A stretch of 64,000 nucleotides of DNA from Diatrype stigma (GCA_022225965.2 JAKJXP020000006.1:1-64000), one strand, 5' to 3'. Shown: positions 1 to 11,398, counted from the stretch's first letter. Notes: a model not told the origin generated them from the sequence alone. A program made the numbers and translations.

Positions 1-115
1 GGGTGGGGGACGACTGGGAATGGGGGCAGGGGGAAGTGGACTGGGAATGGGGGAGGGGGGAGTGAACTGGCAATGGGGACAGGGGAATGGGGCAATGGTG
101 ATGGGAATGGGGACA
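1..115. repeat. G-rich degenerate minisatellite
   Basis: The first ~115 bases are made of irregular repeats of units like ctgggaatggggg and actggcaatggggac, with many runs of three or more G on the plus strand. It lies just downstream of the small minus-strand gene (or in its intron, if that gene continues). G-quadruplex formation is possible from the G-run density, but that is inference. Confidence 0.7.
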
Positions 116-175
116 ACAGAAAGAAAAGCATCAAAACTGGGCAAAACTCAAAAGCGGTGGGAGTACGTACCATAC

Positions 176-499
176 TTACCAGTTTCCAGAACACTCCATC
201 TCCTCCATGATGTCGAAGAATGCCTTAACTTGCTTGGGGCGATTGGCCTTGTCGATGGGCTTCGGGCTGACAATCGAGACGATTCTTTTTGGGGTCGATG
301 CTGCGATGGGCTCTGCGACGGGCTCGCCTTCGTCTTCCACGTCCTCGACGTACGGTGGAAGGTGCTTGACTCGTGTCCACATTGGCTGCTCATGGTGGGT
401 GTAGACCCTTTCCGGCTTGCGGCGTCCGAGGAAGACACGACGCGCATAGCGCTTGATGAGGGGGCACGCAAAGGTGAAGGGGCAGAAGAGGGCAGGCAT
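176..499 (-). CDS. Small hypothetical protein (107 aa, may continue beyond the window)
   Basis: This minus-strand frame starts at an ATG in good fungal context (CAAG before the ATG, position 499) and reads 107 residues: a short hydrophobic Cys-containing start, a basic patch (RRVFLGRRKPERV) and an acidic centre (VEDVEDEGEPV), then a lysine-rich tail. I do not recognise the family. The stop TAA at 176-178 overlaps a perfect donor (CTG|GTAAGT), so the end may instead be an exon boundary, with further exons off the left edge. In-frame upstream codons to 637 exist but contain no better start. Confidence is moderate because no homology supports it. Confidence 0.5.
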   Translation of the reverse strand: MPALFCPFTFACPLIKRYARRVFLGRRKPERVYTHHEQPMWTRVKHLPPYVEDVEDEGEPVAEPIAASTPKRIVSIVSPKPIDKANRPKQVKAFFDIMEEMECSGNW

Positions 500-3400
500 C
501 TTGGCTTGGTGTGAAAGTGGCTGGAGAATGGTGATGTTGATTGACAGTGCTGGAATGTAAAAACAACAGTGGGCTTGAATGGGGCTGGCTAACACGAAAA
601 ATTGACAGTGGGACAATTGGGCTTTCTGGGCAGGCAAGATTGTGAATTGTGCTTGGGCTGGTCTGTGTTGTTCTTGAAGAAGGGAAGAAGGAGAAGGTCA
701 GAGGGACGGAGGGAGGACGAGTATTTATGGATTTCAGGGTCCCAACAATCAGTCAGCAGGTCTGTCATGAGCAGATGGGATAAGGTTATGGCTGTGGCAA
801 TCTTGTGTTGGCATAGTCGCAAGGGCTCGATCGAGGTAAACAAGACGTTGGAAGCTGTAAATATGATCAACCATGCCATAAAGATGGCGAAAAATGGATG
901 GTGGTGATCATGATAGATCGGCTGATCGTCTCCGAGTTTTTCGGGACGAAAACCCGTAAGAATTGGGCGTGTAGTTGGTGATATACGTCGTTGACATTGG
1001 CCGACAACCTGGTGATGGGTACCTACACCCAGAGAAGAAGGTTGGGCATTTTTCTCATCTGAACTCAAATGAGGATGCTCTCCAGGCATCTGATGTAAGC
1101 AATCTGCTGGGTCTGGCCGTCGAATGAGTGGCGGGTCGGGCTGAGAGGGCTAGGATGGGGGCGAGGTGAAAATGTTGATAGGCTCGCCGACGATGGCGAC
1201 GATAGCTTCACGGGAAAAGGGGTACGGAGCTAGAATATGTGGCCTCGGCTGATCATATTACCGTTTTCAGCGACCCCACAGAGGCGGTTGCGGCCAAGAC
1301 GGATTTTGCCCTCAAAACCTGATTGCTCTAGAGGTTTCCTTCTTCAGGAAGGCTTCAGGAAGGATTCAGACATGTACTCATGTAGTATAGATGTAAGAGA
1401 TGCTAGGTATATATATGGTGATGACTTGCAATAGAACTGTATTACGGCTTTTATTGGCGGTCAGGAGCCTCGCGCAGGCCCAGGGCTAGCACCTCGGGCC
1501 AGAACGCCTTATCAGCTTATACTATTTGGCTCGCTTGGAAGGCAGATGGGCGACGGCGAAGCCTTGGAGGGGGGCATATAATAGCTACAGTAACCAGTCA
1601 GTCTATAATGTGCCATAAGACATCAGTTCCGGGTACATGGTGTCTGTTACGAGCGCTGTGGTGGTAGGGCTCACTTCATCCTGACCGGATATGACTTCTC
1701 TCAGGCTGAATCAGGTAGAATTTCTAGTGATAATGTCATACTAATGGTTACGTTCCTTTACTCAGTGACTCGCAATTTTCCAACAGCCTTCAGCTCCCTC
1801 GAATTGGCGACGACAACGTACCACCAGTCCTCGCCATCCCCTACCGGCCTCTCCGGCGACATTGTTTGTCCCCATTCATGGTCCGGGCGAACCTGGGGGC
1901 CTCGGTATCGAATGTGCCAATCTACTGCTAGAGAAAGGACGTCGAGAGTTATGTTTGGTAGGGGACTTCGATGGGGTCGAGCGGTGATGTGATCGATGTC
2001 GAGGTGTGTACTGTGACGACAAGGGCCTCTAGCGACGGCAATGTTGGGAGTGGCTCGCCTATGGCTTCAATTGACGCGCTGTACAGACAATAAGACCTTG
2101 CTGATAGGATACACTGGAAATAATATGTCAAGGCTTGTCAGTATGCTTCACTACGTACACAGACATCTTCATGTGCTGCTATGTCTAGTCCTTGTGTAGG
2201 TAGGAGAGAATGAATACACCTTCGGTTCGGTAGTACCACCAAAGAAGACCACCAAATGATATAACATTATGTGAAAGGAGAGGTACATGATGGGATCCAA
2301 CATGCGGGTTAGTTCCATACGTCACCATGCATTACAGGTGATATATAATGCAGGAAGTGTGTTCACATCAGATCGGAATCGACACCAAGGTCATAAGAAA
2401 TAAGGATATAGAGAACAGAGGCAATTGAAGATATAGCCTTACCTGTGTACAGACCTGGCTGGATGGGAACTTACACTGACGATGGCGTGGGTAGGAGACG
2501 CATGGGAATTCGGGAGGCGGCCTTGGCCGTCATCCTGAGCATTGGAGGAATATGGCTAGATGCAATGTCAGGCTACATTATTAAGTAGACAGGCATGTAG
2601 GTACGTGTCTCGATGGAAGTATAGAAACGACTTGACTTGGGTATCAATGGGAAGAAAGGCATGTTGGGAAATTCCCAGCTCGGTTCCAGGATTTGCAATG
2701 GCTTCTCTCGCCTACAATGTGCAATTAGCGAAACCAACTGGGACATTCAAGATAAATGATGTTGGAACACCACGTAATATCGTTGTTCACACGGAAACTA
2801 CCTACGGTGTGGCCCTTCTATAGTCGCATGCTGTAAGTAGTTTCCTAACCACTACAACAATACCTGTGTATGTAACCAAATAATCCTACTCAGGTCCATG
2901 AAAAAGGAGTAGCACTTTCTTCTCCTTCTAAAGACATCCATAACACGTGAACATGACGTACAGGTCGTTTGGGAATTTGTGGTCTGTACTACTAGTAGGT
3001 GGTAGTTTGGTTCTGACTTTTGATACATCAAGCGCATCATGGCACAGAAGATCGCCGTATACCATGACCACGAAACTGTCGGTGGCTGCGCTACATGGCA
3101 GATATCGCGATACTCAGATCCAAGTCCTCAGTGCTCGTTGCCGACGGCGACAACATGCGTCTTGTGGAGTCCCGCTATCACGCAGTCGAGTATTAGTGAG
3201 GTTGAGTTCGAGCTCTCCCTTCTTCCTACACCTACCGGCATATCTATCTTCCATTCTGTCTTATGAGGGAAGAGATAGAATGCTCGCTCGCTTGCTTTGT
3301 CACAGAGACATAACAATAAAGGAGCAACCAAGCCAACAGGATCTACCAGAACTCCGGAATGCGATCTAACTAACCTACCTACCCAGTCAAACATAATTTT

Positions 3401-4069
3401 GGTTCTAACACCCAGTCCCACCACCGTCATTCGCCACCTCAATCAGCCCTTCAAATGGTAGATCCAACCGGAGGCACGTTGGTTCTATGCCTAGAGTTAG
3501 CCCGCGGTGCATACCTAGGTACACTGGGTAGCATGTGCAGTGCATGTTTCGCCTATGAACCCGAACCTTCTTCAGAAAAGCATGATGATGTAGGCATGCG
3601 GCTAAACATGCCATATTACGATGAGACTCATTACGATACCACGGGTTCGTGATCATCACCGAGGTTAGATTAAGCTCAAGTACCTTGTATCTACCTAGAC
3701 TTCTCTCACGTGATAGAACTTTGCCCTGGCCTTGGAACTTAATCCCAACTCAACGTCCCTTTTTGACTTTCTGGCACGAGGATTGGTAATGGCATAACTG
3801 ATTGGAACATGACCATGAAATCATCCTCGAACACATCATACACAAGGTGATCCAGCATGGTGGAATCTAGAATGGAAGGTAGGCTTGGGATGAGCGAGCT
3901 ACTAGGCCCACCCGTGCCTGATGTTCCATGTTGCCTTTACGTTGTTCAGCTACTGGATGGCGTACTTACAGGATCAATTCAACCAGTGTCCGAAGTTCCC
4001 AACATCACGTGTGAACTTGAACGATTAACGAGCGCATTGTGATATCATGTGGAATTGGGGTGGGGTATC
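500..4069. other. Intergenic, no supported gene
   Basis: About 3.6 kb in which open frames are short, overlap on both strands and resemble no family I know. A long minus-strand frame at 589-1089 is compositionally unconvincing. Nothing further seen. Confidence 0.5.
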
Positions 4070-4904
4070 TTAGAGGATGTTCTTGAATCCTAAATATGCA
4101 GAATTGATGTCCAACTCAAGCTCTCGCGCCTGCTGCTCGCTAAGCTCCTCGGTCGCCTTCATCTGGTTCAAGGTAATCAACCACTGCACGATCTTGCCGC
4201 GGTTCTCAAAATCGCGGTCTGTAACTTTGTTCACGCTCTGGATGACATCGGTCAGGAGGGGGTGGAGCTGGTCTTTCGCTAGGAGACCTAGGCGGAGGGC
4301 ATCCAGGAAGGTGATGAAGTCCTGGGTGGCCTCGAGGATGAGGGCACCCGACTTGTTGTTCGACGAAGCAGCTGGTTGGGAAGTGGATCCTGTGGAGGCT
4401 GTCACTGCTGTGGAGGGCATGCCAACTCTCAGGCGTTCCGTGGCTCGCGGTACTTCGAGCTAAAACTCTAAGTAAGCCTCAAACCTCAGAACGTTCGCAA
4501 TAGGGTTTGGATGACCATACATCCCACTCTGCCTTGAATTCTTCCAGCCCGACGAAGGCTCTGGCTACCGTCTCATCGGCCAGGATGGACTTGTACTGCT
4601 TCAGAGACCTCTCGCATATCTCGGTGTAGTCTGCTTCGGGAATGGCATCCTTGAGGAATGCTCGTTCCAATTCATCTAGGGTGACGATGATTGAAAAGAT
4701 CTCGGCTAGCGAGTCTTGCAGGTCTCTTTCAGCTCGGCTTTCTGCCAACTTCACTTCCTACAAGAGCTGGTGAGTAAATGCGATTATTAGATAGATAGAC
4801 GGGAACGGGCAAAGCAGTACCTCATCTAGATTGATAGTGGCGGATAATGCTGTATTCGGCACATAACTGTGAGGCGTTGGCGCATACGCCTGTCGTGAGT
4901 TCAT
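4070..4904 (-). CDS. VPS28: VPS28, ESCRT-I complex subunit
   Basis: Three exons on the minus strand: 4821-4904, 4521-4757 and 4070-4459, all phase 0, giving 236 residues, normal for the family. Exon 1 encodes the proline-containing N-terminus; exon 2 carries the Vps28 core-binding domain (ends FVGLEEFKAEWD); exon 3 opens with the conserved PRATERLRVGMP stretch and then holds the four-helix C-terminal domain ending AYLGFKNIL. Introns use GTACTG and GTATGG donors with TAG acceptors. The family is a core part of ESCRT-I, which sorts ubiquitinated cargo into multivesicular endosomes; the C-terminal domain recruits ESCRT-II/III. It is transcribed divergently from NOC2 across about 475 bp. Confidence 0.95.
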
Positions 4905-5379
4905 AATGGGAGATGCTGCTCGTGATTCATGAGTTCAGTGGATGCGCCCGTTGATGAAGTGGACGGACACTAAGAAATACTTGCCAGCTGGGGACATCCG
5001 TGGGTGACGATTACCACGGGACGGGACCTTTGGACTGGGTGGATCCATCGATGGACGTGGGGAAGATTCTTGGGCATTGAACGATGGATGTCTTGGCAAG
5101 ATCGGAGTTTAGGAAATTTACCGCTTTGCCGTATACCGTTAGCTTGACCACCGTTAGCGCTAGTCTGGTCCCGCCACGCTAGAGCGATAAGAATTTATCT
5201 ATCTGATAACGTCCCGAAATTTTTTGGGAGGTCGCAAGTGCAGGTGCATGCAGGCCATTCCATTCCATTGTATGAGCATTTCGAATCTGAACAATATCAT
5301 TTGAACGAGGCTCGCTCAGCCAGCAACAGACTCTTCCCGCCTTGATTCTTCCCTGTCACTCTGTCGCACATTATTCACA
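4905..5379. promoter_or_regulatory. Shared divergent promoter of VPS28 and NOC2
   Basis: The 475-bp gap between the two divergent start codons must hold both promoters. A cluster of GATA-type cores is visible: GATAAG at 5186-5191, TTATCT at 5195-5200 and CTGATAAC just after. CCGTTAGC is repeated directly at 5136-5143 and 5151-5158. No clear TATA box for NOC2 was seen. Function of these motifs is inferred only. Confidence 0.5.
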
Positions 5380-7758
5380 ATGGCAGGCGCAAAGAAGAAT
5401 TTCAAAGCGACGAAAAAGTTCGAGCAGAAGCACCTGAAAGGTGTTCTGGAGAAGCGAAAAGCATCTGCTAAGGTCAAGCAGAGACAGCAAATAAAGACGA
5501 AAAAGCAGGCCAAGCGATCAGACGATTCCGAGTTCTTGAAGGGGGCAGAAGCAGGTGGGAGCATAAGCAAGACCAATGGCACCAGCAAAACCCCAAATGT
5601 CAGTGACATGAGCGTGGACGACTTCTTTGGAGGCGGCTTCGAAATAATCGAGAAATCCCAACCTGGCAAGAAAGACTCGAAGCAATTGGGCAAGCGGAAA
5701 CGAGGTGAAGCCAATGGGGACGACGCTTCATCCCAGCAGAGCGACCTAGAATTCTCCGACGAAGATGTCATGCCAGCTGCGAGCGATGACGAGGCCGGCG
5801 ACGAAGATGGCGAGGGCATCGGTATGAGTAAACAGGCTATGGATGACCTTGCCAAGAACGATCCAGATTTCTACAAATTCTTGAAGGAGAACGATCCTGA
5901 AGCTCTAGAGTTCAACGACACAGACTTGGCAGAAGTTGACGAACTCAGTGCCGGCGAAGACGAGGAAGAAGAGGAACAGCCCAAGAAGAAGCGGAAACAA
6001 GACAAGAAGGCTTCCAAAAAGGGTGCACACGTAGAAGAGGAGCCTGCAGAAGATAACGAGCTGGATCTGGCCACCGTTGCGCGCTGGAAGGCCTCCTTGT
6101 CCGAGAGAAAGTCACTGAGGGCTGCAAGACAAATAGTCCTTGCGTTCCGGTCCGCAGCACATTTGAACGAGGACGACGAAGACGAGCAGAAGAAGCAGAA
6201 ATATACGATATCAAATCCCGACGTGTTCCACGAGGTTGTCATGATTGCGCTTAAGGAGATACCCGAAGTCTTTCAACACCATGTACCTGTTAAGGAATCA
6301 GCACATGGCAAGGTCCACGTGCCAACAGACTCCAAGAAGTTCAAGACACTGTCGATGCTCTTGCGGTCTTACATCTCCTCCACGCTTCACTTACTGAGCA
6401 CGCTATCGGATGATGGTACTCTCAAACTCACACTATCTGCGATAACTCCTCTCGTGCCCTACTTGCTCAGCTTCCGAAAGCTGCTCAAAGTAGTTATCAA
6501 GACGGTGGTCGGCTTCTGGTCACAAACAACCAGCAGTGAGACGACCCGCATTACTGCATTCTTAGTTTTACGACGTCTTGTCGTTGTTGGCGACAAGGGT
6601 GTCAGGGAGGTTGTGCTCAAAGCAACGTATCAAGGTCTACTTGCTGGGTCACGTGTCACCAACGTCAACACGATACAGGGAATCAACCTGATGAAGACGT
6701 CAGCCGCAGAACTGTGGGGTATAGATCAGAACATCGGCTACACGACTGCGTTTAGTTTCATCCGACAGCTCGCCATTCACCTCCGGAACAGTATTGTTCA
6801 CAATAAGAACGATGCGTACAGGGCTATCTACAATTGGCAGTACGTCCACTCTCTGGACTTCTGGTCATGCGTGCTCTCCGAGCATTGCAATACGCTCAAG
6901 GAAGCAGAAGCCGGGAAAGAGTCCCAGCTCAGGCTCCTCATATACCCCTGGGTACAAGTCACTCTTGGTGCCATGCGCCTCATCCCGACAGCAACTTACT
7001 TCCCTCTACGGTTCCACATGATCAGGTCACTACTTCGGCTTTCCAGGGCAACCGGAACCTACATCCCATTAGCCTCGGCCCTGTTGGAGGTGCTCAACTC
7101 GGCAGAAATGCGGAAGCCACCGAAGGCCGCCACCCTTAAGGCCCTGGACTTCCACGTCGCCTACAAGGCGCCGAAGTCGTACCTGCGCACGCGGATCTAC
7201 CAGGACGGCGTGGGCGAGCAGATCGTCGAGCTGTTCGGCGAGTACTTCGTGCTCTGGGCGAAGAGCATCGCCTTCCCCGAGTTCGCGCTGCCCGTCATCA
7301 TCATGCTGAAGCGGTGGCTGAAGCAGGCCGCCAAGAAGGGCCCCGGCGGCGGCGGCAATTCCAACGGCAAGCTGCGCTCGGCCCTGGCCGTGCTCGTCCA
7401 GAAGCTCGAGGCCAACGCCAAGATGGTCGAGGCCCAGCGCGCCAAGGTCGACTTCGCCCCCCGCGACCGCACCCAGGTCGACGCCTTCCTGCGCGACCTC
7501 GAGTGGGAGAAGACGCCGCTGGGCGCCTACGTCGCCGGGCAGCGCAAGGCCGCCGCCGAGCGCCTGCGCCTGGTCGAGGCCGCCCGCGAGGAGGACGAGC
7601 GGAAGCGGAGGGAGGAGGAGAGGGAGAAGGCTACGCTGAAAGACCTGGACGGGGATGCCTTGTCTGAGGAAGAAGAGCTCGATGGGCTTGAGGATGAGGA
7701 TGAGGATATGGATGAGGATGCGGCAGATGGGCTATCTGACGATGACGATAGCGAGTAG
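5380..7758 (+). CDS. NOC2: NOC2, nucleolar complex protein 2
   Basis: A single 792-residue exon starting MAGAKKNFKATKKFEQKHLK. It begins with a lysine-rich nucleolar/NLS-like stretch, continues through acidic linkers (EEEEEQPKKKRKQ near residues 195-210), then the conserved Noc2 domain from about residue 310 to 620 (including the ALDFHVAYKAPKSYLRTRIY region), and ends in a basic coiled-coil-like segment and a very acidic tail. Family members dimerise with Noc1 or Noc3 and escort pre-60S particles from nucleolus to nucleoplasm. The yeast protein is about 710 residues, so length fits. The last third of the gene is markedly more GC-rich than the first two thirds, which is visible by eye and may reflect codon bias. 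Confidence 0.93.
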   Translation: MAGAKKNFKATKKFEQKHLKGVLEKRKASAKVKQRQQIKTKKQAKRSDDSEFLKGAEAGGSISKTNGTSKTPNVSDMSVDDFFGGGFEIIEKSQPGKKDSKQLGKRKRGEANGDDASSQQSDLEFSDEDVMPAASDDEAGDEDGEGIGMSKQAMDDLAKNDPDFYKFLKENDPEALEFNDTDLAEVDELSAGEDEEEEEQPKKKRKQDKKASKKGAHVEEEPAEDNELDLATVARWKASLSERKSLRAARQIVLAFRSAAHLNEDDEDEQKKQKYTISNPDVFHEVVMIALKEIPEVFQHHVPVKESAHGKVHVPTDSKKFKTLSMLLRSYISSTLHLLSTLSDDGTLKLTLSAITPLVPYLLSFRKLLKVVIKTVVGFWSQTTSSETTRITAFLVLRRLVVVGDKGVREVVLKATYQGLLAGSRVTNVNTIQGINLMKTSAAELWGIDQNIGYTTAFSFIRQLAIHLRNSIVHNKNDAYRAIYNWQYVHSLDFWSCVLSEHCNTLKEAEAGKESQLRLLIYPWVQVTLGAMRLIPTATYFPLRFHMIRSLLRLSRATGTYIPLASALLEVLNSAEMRKPPKAATLKALDFHVAYKAPKSYLRTRIYQDGVGEQIVELFGEYFVLWAKSIAFPEFALPVIIMLKRWLKQAAKKGPGGGGNSNGKLRSALAVLVQKLEANAKMVEAQRAKVDFAPRDRTQVDAFLRDLEWEKTPLGAYVAGQRKAAAERLRLVEAAREEDERKRREEEREKATLKDLDGDALSEEEELDGLEDEDEDMDEDAADGLSDDDDSE

Positions 7759-8477
7759 GAGTTGATCGATCGATAGATAATAATGGAGATGTCACATTCG
7801 CGTTTGAAATCGGCCTCAGCTATTTGTATGTGGGCACATATCTCCGCGTCGGGGCGCGATGTCGTTTTACTTCCGCGAGCTCCTTGACAGATGAAGACCA
7901 GAAGTCGTGATGGCATTCTAAACACGGGCCTGCAGAGGCATCCACGACTCCAACCCGCATTCCCGGCACGCTAGTCAAGAAGATGTTATCGGTGATAATC
8001 CGCATTCCCGGATTTTGCACGGTCTTTGAACACTAAACCCGTGGCTATCGTTATAGCCCCTGAATATGTATGAAAAGGAGGTCTATATATTCAACTGTAT
8101 AATGCACTTTAGGACAAGATGAGCCAAACTTTCTATTGATATTGTGATCGCGCACCTAATCATCATCATAACCCGTTCCCGTCATTATCGGCATAACTTC
8201 ATCAACGCCATCGAGGGAGCCCCATAACAAGATTGTTGGGTGGCTAGTATACCCTAGTCATCCTATAGGCTAGCTCTTACACTCAGCCTCACAGCTGGAT
8301 CCTACACACCTACATATACCGATCTCACTCCTTCTTTCCCCTCTTTCCTCCGGGTGATTCCAGTCCACCTGTATTAAACAATAAACCAACACTCCAACCT
8401 ACAACGACCAAGAAAAGGGGGGAAGACGAAACGAAACAACCCTACCAAATAGATTAAACCACCCCCCAGCCCCCAAA
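7759..8477. other. Intergenic, downstream of NOC2
   Basis: Holds the NOC2 3' region and a pyrimidine-rich tract (about 8330-8355) upstream of the next gene. No gene seen. Confidence 0.5.

Positions 8478-8514
<37 letters not shown>
8478..8514. repeat. Compound (AC)n(TA)n microsatellite
   Basis: Perfect AC repeats run directly into TA repeats and stop about 22 bases before the ATG at 8537, so the array sits in the promoter or 5' leader of the SnoaL-like gene. Confidence 0.9.
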
Positions 8515-8536
8515 CTATTTTGGAAACAAGGAAGAA

Positions 8537-9046
8537 ATGGCGTCCCATACCCAGCCCACGGCCGAGACCCTCCTCGCGACCGCCAACGCCTACTTCGCGA
8601 TCTTCACGTCGCTCGACCCGGCCGCGGCGCTCGCCATCATGAGCGAGCAGTACACGCACACGATGGCGCCGGACTCGGTGGGGCTGGCCGGGCCCGCGGC
8701 CCCCATGGACCGGGCGCGGTTCGCGGCGCACCTGGGCGGGCTGCGCGGCGTGCTGCGCAGCTTCCCGGTCACGGCCCGCGAGGCCTGGCCCAACCCGTCG
8801 CTGCGCCAGGTCGTGGTCTGGGCCGACTCGCGGACCGAGTGGCACGAGCATATTGTTGCTGGGGAGGGGAAGGAAGAGTGGGAGTTTCGTGGCGAGTATA
8901 TCTTCGCGCTGTTCATGGACGAGACTGGGGAGAAGGTCGAGCGCGCTGTGGAGTTCTTGGATAGTAAGGCTACGGGGGCGTTGATGGGGTTGTTTGAGAG
9001 GGCGGCGAAGAGGAAGGCGGAGCTGGAGGGGGAGGGGAAGCCTTAG
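8537..9046 (+). CDS. SnoaL/NTF2-like domain protein
   Basis: An intronless frame of 169 residues. The fold signature is seen in the N-terminal helix with YFAIFTSLDPAAALAIMSE, the loop EQYTHTMAP, and strands RQVVVWADSRTEW and EYIFALFMDETGEKV followed by VEFLDS, the usual order in fungal SnoaL-like / NTF2-like small proteins (140-170 residues). Such proteins are polyketide-cyclase- or isomerase-like, but many have no known substrate, so no reaction is assigned. Strong GC bias supports real coding. No signal peptide. It stands alone between NOC2 and the PQ-loop gene. Confidence 0.8.
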   Translation: MASHTQPTAETLLATANAYFAIFTSLDPAAALAIMSEQYTHTMAPDSVGLAGPAAPMDRARFAAHLGGLRGVLRSFPVTAREAWPNPSLRQVVVWADSRTEWHEHIVAGEGKEEWEFRGEYIFALFMDETGEKVERAVEFLDSKATGALMGLFERAAKRKAELEGEGKP

Positions 9047-9642
9047 GCTGAATCGTGAGGGTAGTTTGCGGGGGTTAGCGGAGCCGTGATTAGGGTATAC
9101 ATACACATATATATGAGTAGAGTAAAATATAAGCTTTACGTCTGGTTAGGTGGGAGCGAGTATGTACCTATATATGCGGGAAAGGAAGACCTGGAAGACG
9201 GGGTTGGTGCGGTTGTGATAGTCGTCCTACCTAGGATCTAAATCGAAGAGAAGAGCTGATTCTAGGCATGAGAGCAACCCCTAAACATATTACAGTGGTT
9301 CTACTCATGTACTTATTTGTAGCCCACGAGGACCTACTGGTGTACTGATTCACATTTACTTAGCTCAGAGCCAGAGATATTCCACCATTTTGAGTCCTGA
9401 CATTTGACATGACCCTTATTAGTTTTCATTTTCAGGACCCCACTGTTCCCCCTTGCCCACGGCAACGAGCCCCTGCGGCCTCTTCCCTGCCGGGCCTGCC
9501 CCCTGAGGGTCTCACCAAACGTTAATCGGACGACAGAGTTTCTAAGCCAGTCAAAGCAATCAAACAAACATGCTAACATACCCGAGTACCTAGTTGAAGA
9601 ATGCGAAAGAATCAATCATCGTTATCATAAATCAACTACCTA
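9047..9642. other. Convergent intergenic gap
   Basis: About 600 bases between convergent gene ends. TA-rich short repeats occur near 9100-9180; otherwise nothing supported. Confidence 0.5.
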
Positions 9643-10439
9643 TCATTGAGACTCATCGCCTTTCTTCTTCCTCTTGCTCTTGATCCACGGCCTCAGATTG
9701 AACACAACCCCGCAGACCATCACCCCGATCCAGAGCGCCAGCTCGGTGCCGTACACGACCAAGCCCAGAACATCCAGCGGCGGCGGCTGGAAGCACACGG
9801 AGAGCAGCGACGCCAGGTCGCCGAGGGCATCGATGCCCACGAACAGGAAGGAGATGCCGCGGACCGACCGCGTCCGGTAGATGTCCCAGTAGTGGCTGAG
9901 GACGCCGGCGGCCAGCAGCGCGGCGGCCAGGGCGGCCATGAGCGTCATGGGCCACTCGACGCGGTCGGGGTCGCTCTTCCCCCTCCCCCTGCCCTTGCGC
10001 AGCGCGTACACCAGGCCCAGCTCGACGCCGGCCATGACAAGCCCGATGGCCGCGACCGCGGAGGCCGCGCGCCGCGCGCGCCAGCCGGCGCCGTAGTACT
10101 GGCACTGCGCCCAGGTGGCCAGGCTCAGCGAGGTGAGGATCTGCGGCTGCACTTGCAGGGCGATGTTGAACCCGCCCACGATGTTGTAGACGCCTAGTGG
10201 CAGTCCCGCCAGCGCCCAGAGCACCATCATAGCGGGCTGCAGGCCGGTGGTGTTGTGGCGGCGGTAGTTTGTGATGATTTGTGGTATGAGCTTTCGAGGA
10301 TAGTCAGCGAGCGGCGTTCGAGTTCATTTATTGACTGCGATGTCAGTGGTGATGATGACAATTGGAGTATACATACTTGTATAGACCAAAAGACCGCGCC
10401 AGCTGTCCCTAGCACGTTTGCCGCAACATCGTTATCCAT
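9643..10439 (-). CDS. PQ-loop repeat membrane protein
   Basis: Two exons, 10377-10439 and 9643-10290, phase 0, encode 236 residues. The splice joins SIQ to LIPQIITNYRRHNTTG, rebuilding a classic first PQ loop (Pro24-Gln25); a second, degenerate loop appears as HYWDIYRTRSVRG before a GIDALGDL segment. About seven hydrophobic segments are visible, and the tail is lysine/arginine-rich (KSKRKKKGD). The family includes cystinosin and the yeast Ypq vacuolar amino-acid exporters, so an organelle-membrane transporter is likely, but the substrate cannot be read from the sequence. An in-frame ATG six codons upstream (10457) is an alternative start. Confidence 0.88.
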
Positions 10440-11038
10440 TGCACAGTATAGAGGCAATGGCGAGCGTCTGCAGGCACGCTTAGCTGTTAAGGGTGTGACT
10501 CGACATCTTGGAACTTCGATAGGCTGGTATTACGATGAACCGCCATTAACAAAAGTAGTACTTCGGATGCTAAAATGGAGTTGGCACGATCTAATAACTA
10601 GGGGTCAATTTTCGCTGTTCGCTGTGAAAGGTCGCCAAAACTCCCCCCAAAACTCCCTAGTTTACATGGTAAGCACCAAGCTCCACATAACTAAAAGCAC
10701 ACCAACTATACAGATTCAGCCTATCACAAGCTCACGGACCCCATATTATATGGCGCTGTGGTGTCCCCTCCCCCCTTTTAATTATTCTCGCAATCCCTCT
10801 CTAAGGTAGATTGTTAGATCCGGTTTGCCTGAACCATCGACCACCGCCATCTGAGAAAGCCGATCACACAACGTCTGCGTCTCTATACCCATGTCGATGA
10901 ATTGTACTGACTAAAGTCACACTTGAAGATTATCATATGGGAGCACCCAGAGAGGTTGATCTTGAAACTGAAAGCATTAGCCAACCCCGGGAGCTCAAGT
11001 TTGGCTTGGATGTTGTTACGGTCGATAGTTTCTTTCAA
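10440..11038. other. Intergenic, no supported gene
   Basis: Upstream side of the PQ-loop gene. Only short unconvincing frames; nothing else seen. Confidence 0.5.
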
Positions 11039-11398
11039 TTACATCCGAGATATCATCGAGTGTACGGGTACATGTACCGTTAAATTACTGGTGCCACCTA
11101 AGGCTTTGCCCGCGTAATGGGCAATGACCCTGTCACCTAGCTGAGGTTGGACGGTGGAATTGAAGTTCCAATCGGGCGACGGACTGGAGCTGGCACCCGC
11201 CAAATCCACGTCCAGAGTGCCAATATCATCGCACACGTCGTTGCCAGGCTCGATGACTGCGGCAGTGATGCTGGGGTTTTCTGACAGCCGGTTGGCGATG
11301 AAAAGGCCTGCTGTGCTCTCGTCGGCGATGGTATTGTCAAAAGACATTGTGTGGTGAGTGGGACAGACGGAGGTTGGGTCTAGGAGCTGAAATGCCAT
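11039..11398 (-). pseudogene. GMC oxidoreductase N-terminal relic
   Basis: A 119-codon frame resembles the beginning of a GMC (glucose-methanol-choline) flavoenzyme: STAGLFIANRLSENP followed by VIEPGNDV, then DWNF and AGKALGGTSN. Three things show it is broken: the FAD-binding glycine run before TAG is replaced (ADES in place of GGG-type residues), the frame stops a few residues after the GGTS motif although intact enzymes run to about 600 residues, and no later GMC motifs follow downstream. It sits next to the 3-hydroxyacyl-CoA dehydrogenase pair. An expressed short protein cannot be excluded, but flavoenzyme activity is very unlikely. Confidence 0.7.

Noticed and set aside
589..1089. 166-codon minus-strand frame
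   Set aside because: No recognisable motif, no good start context, mixed composition; likely upstream region of the small gene at 176-499.
8399..9106. 235-codon minus-strand frame
   Set aside because: Runs through a microsatellite and lies antisense to the SnoaL-like gene.
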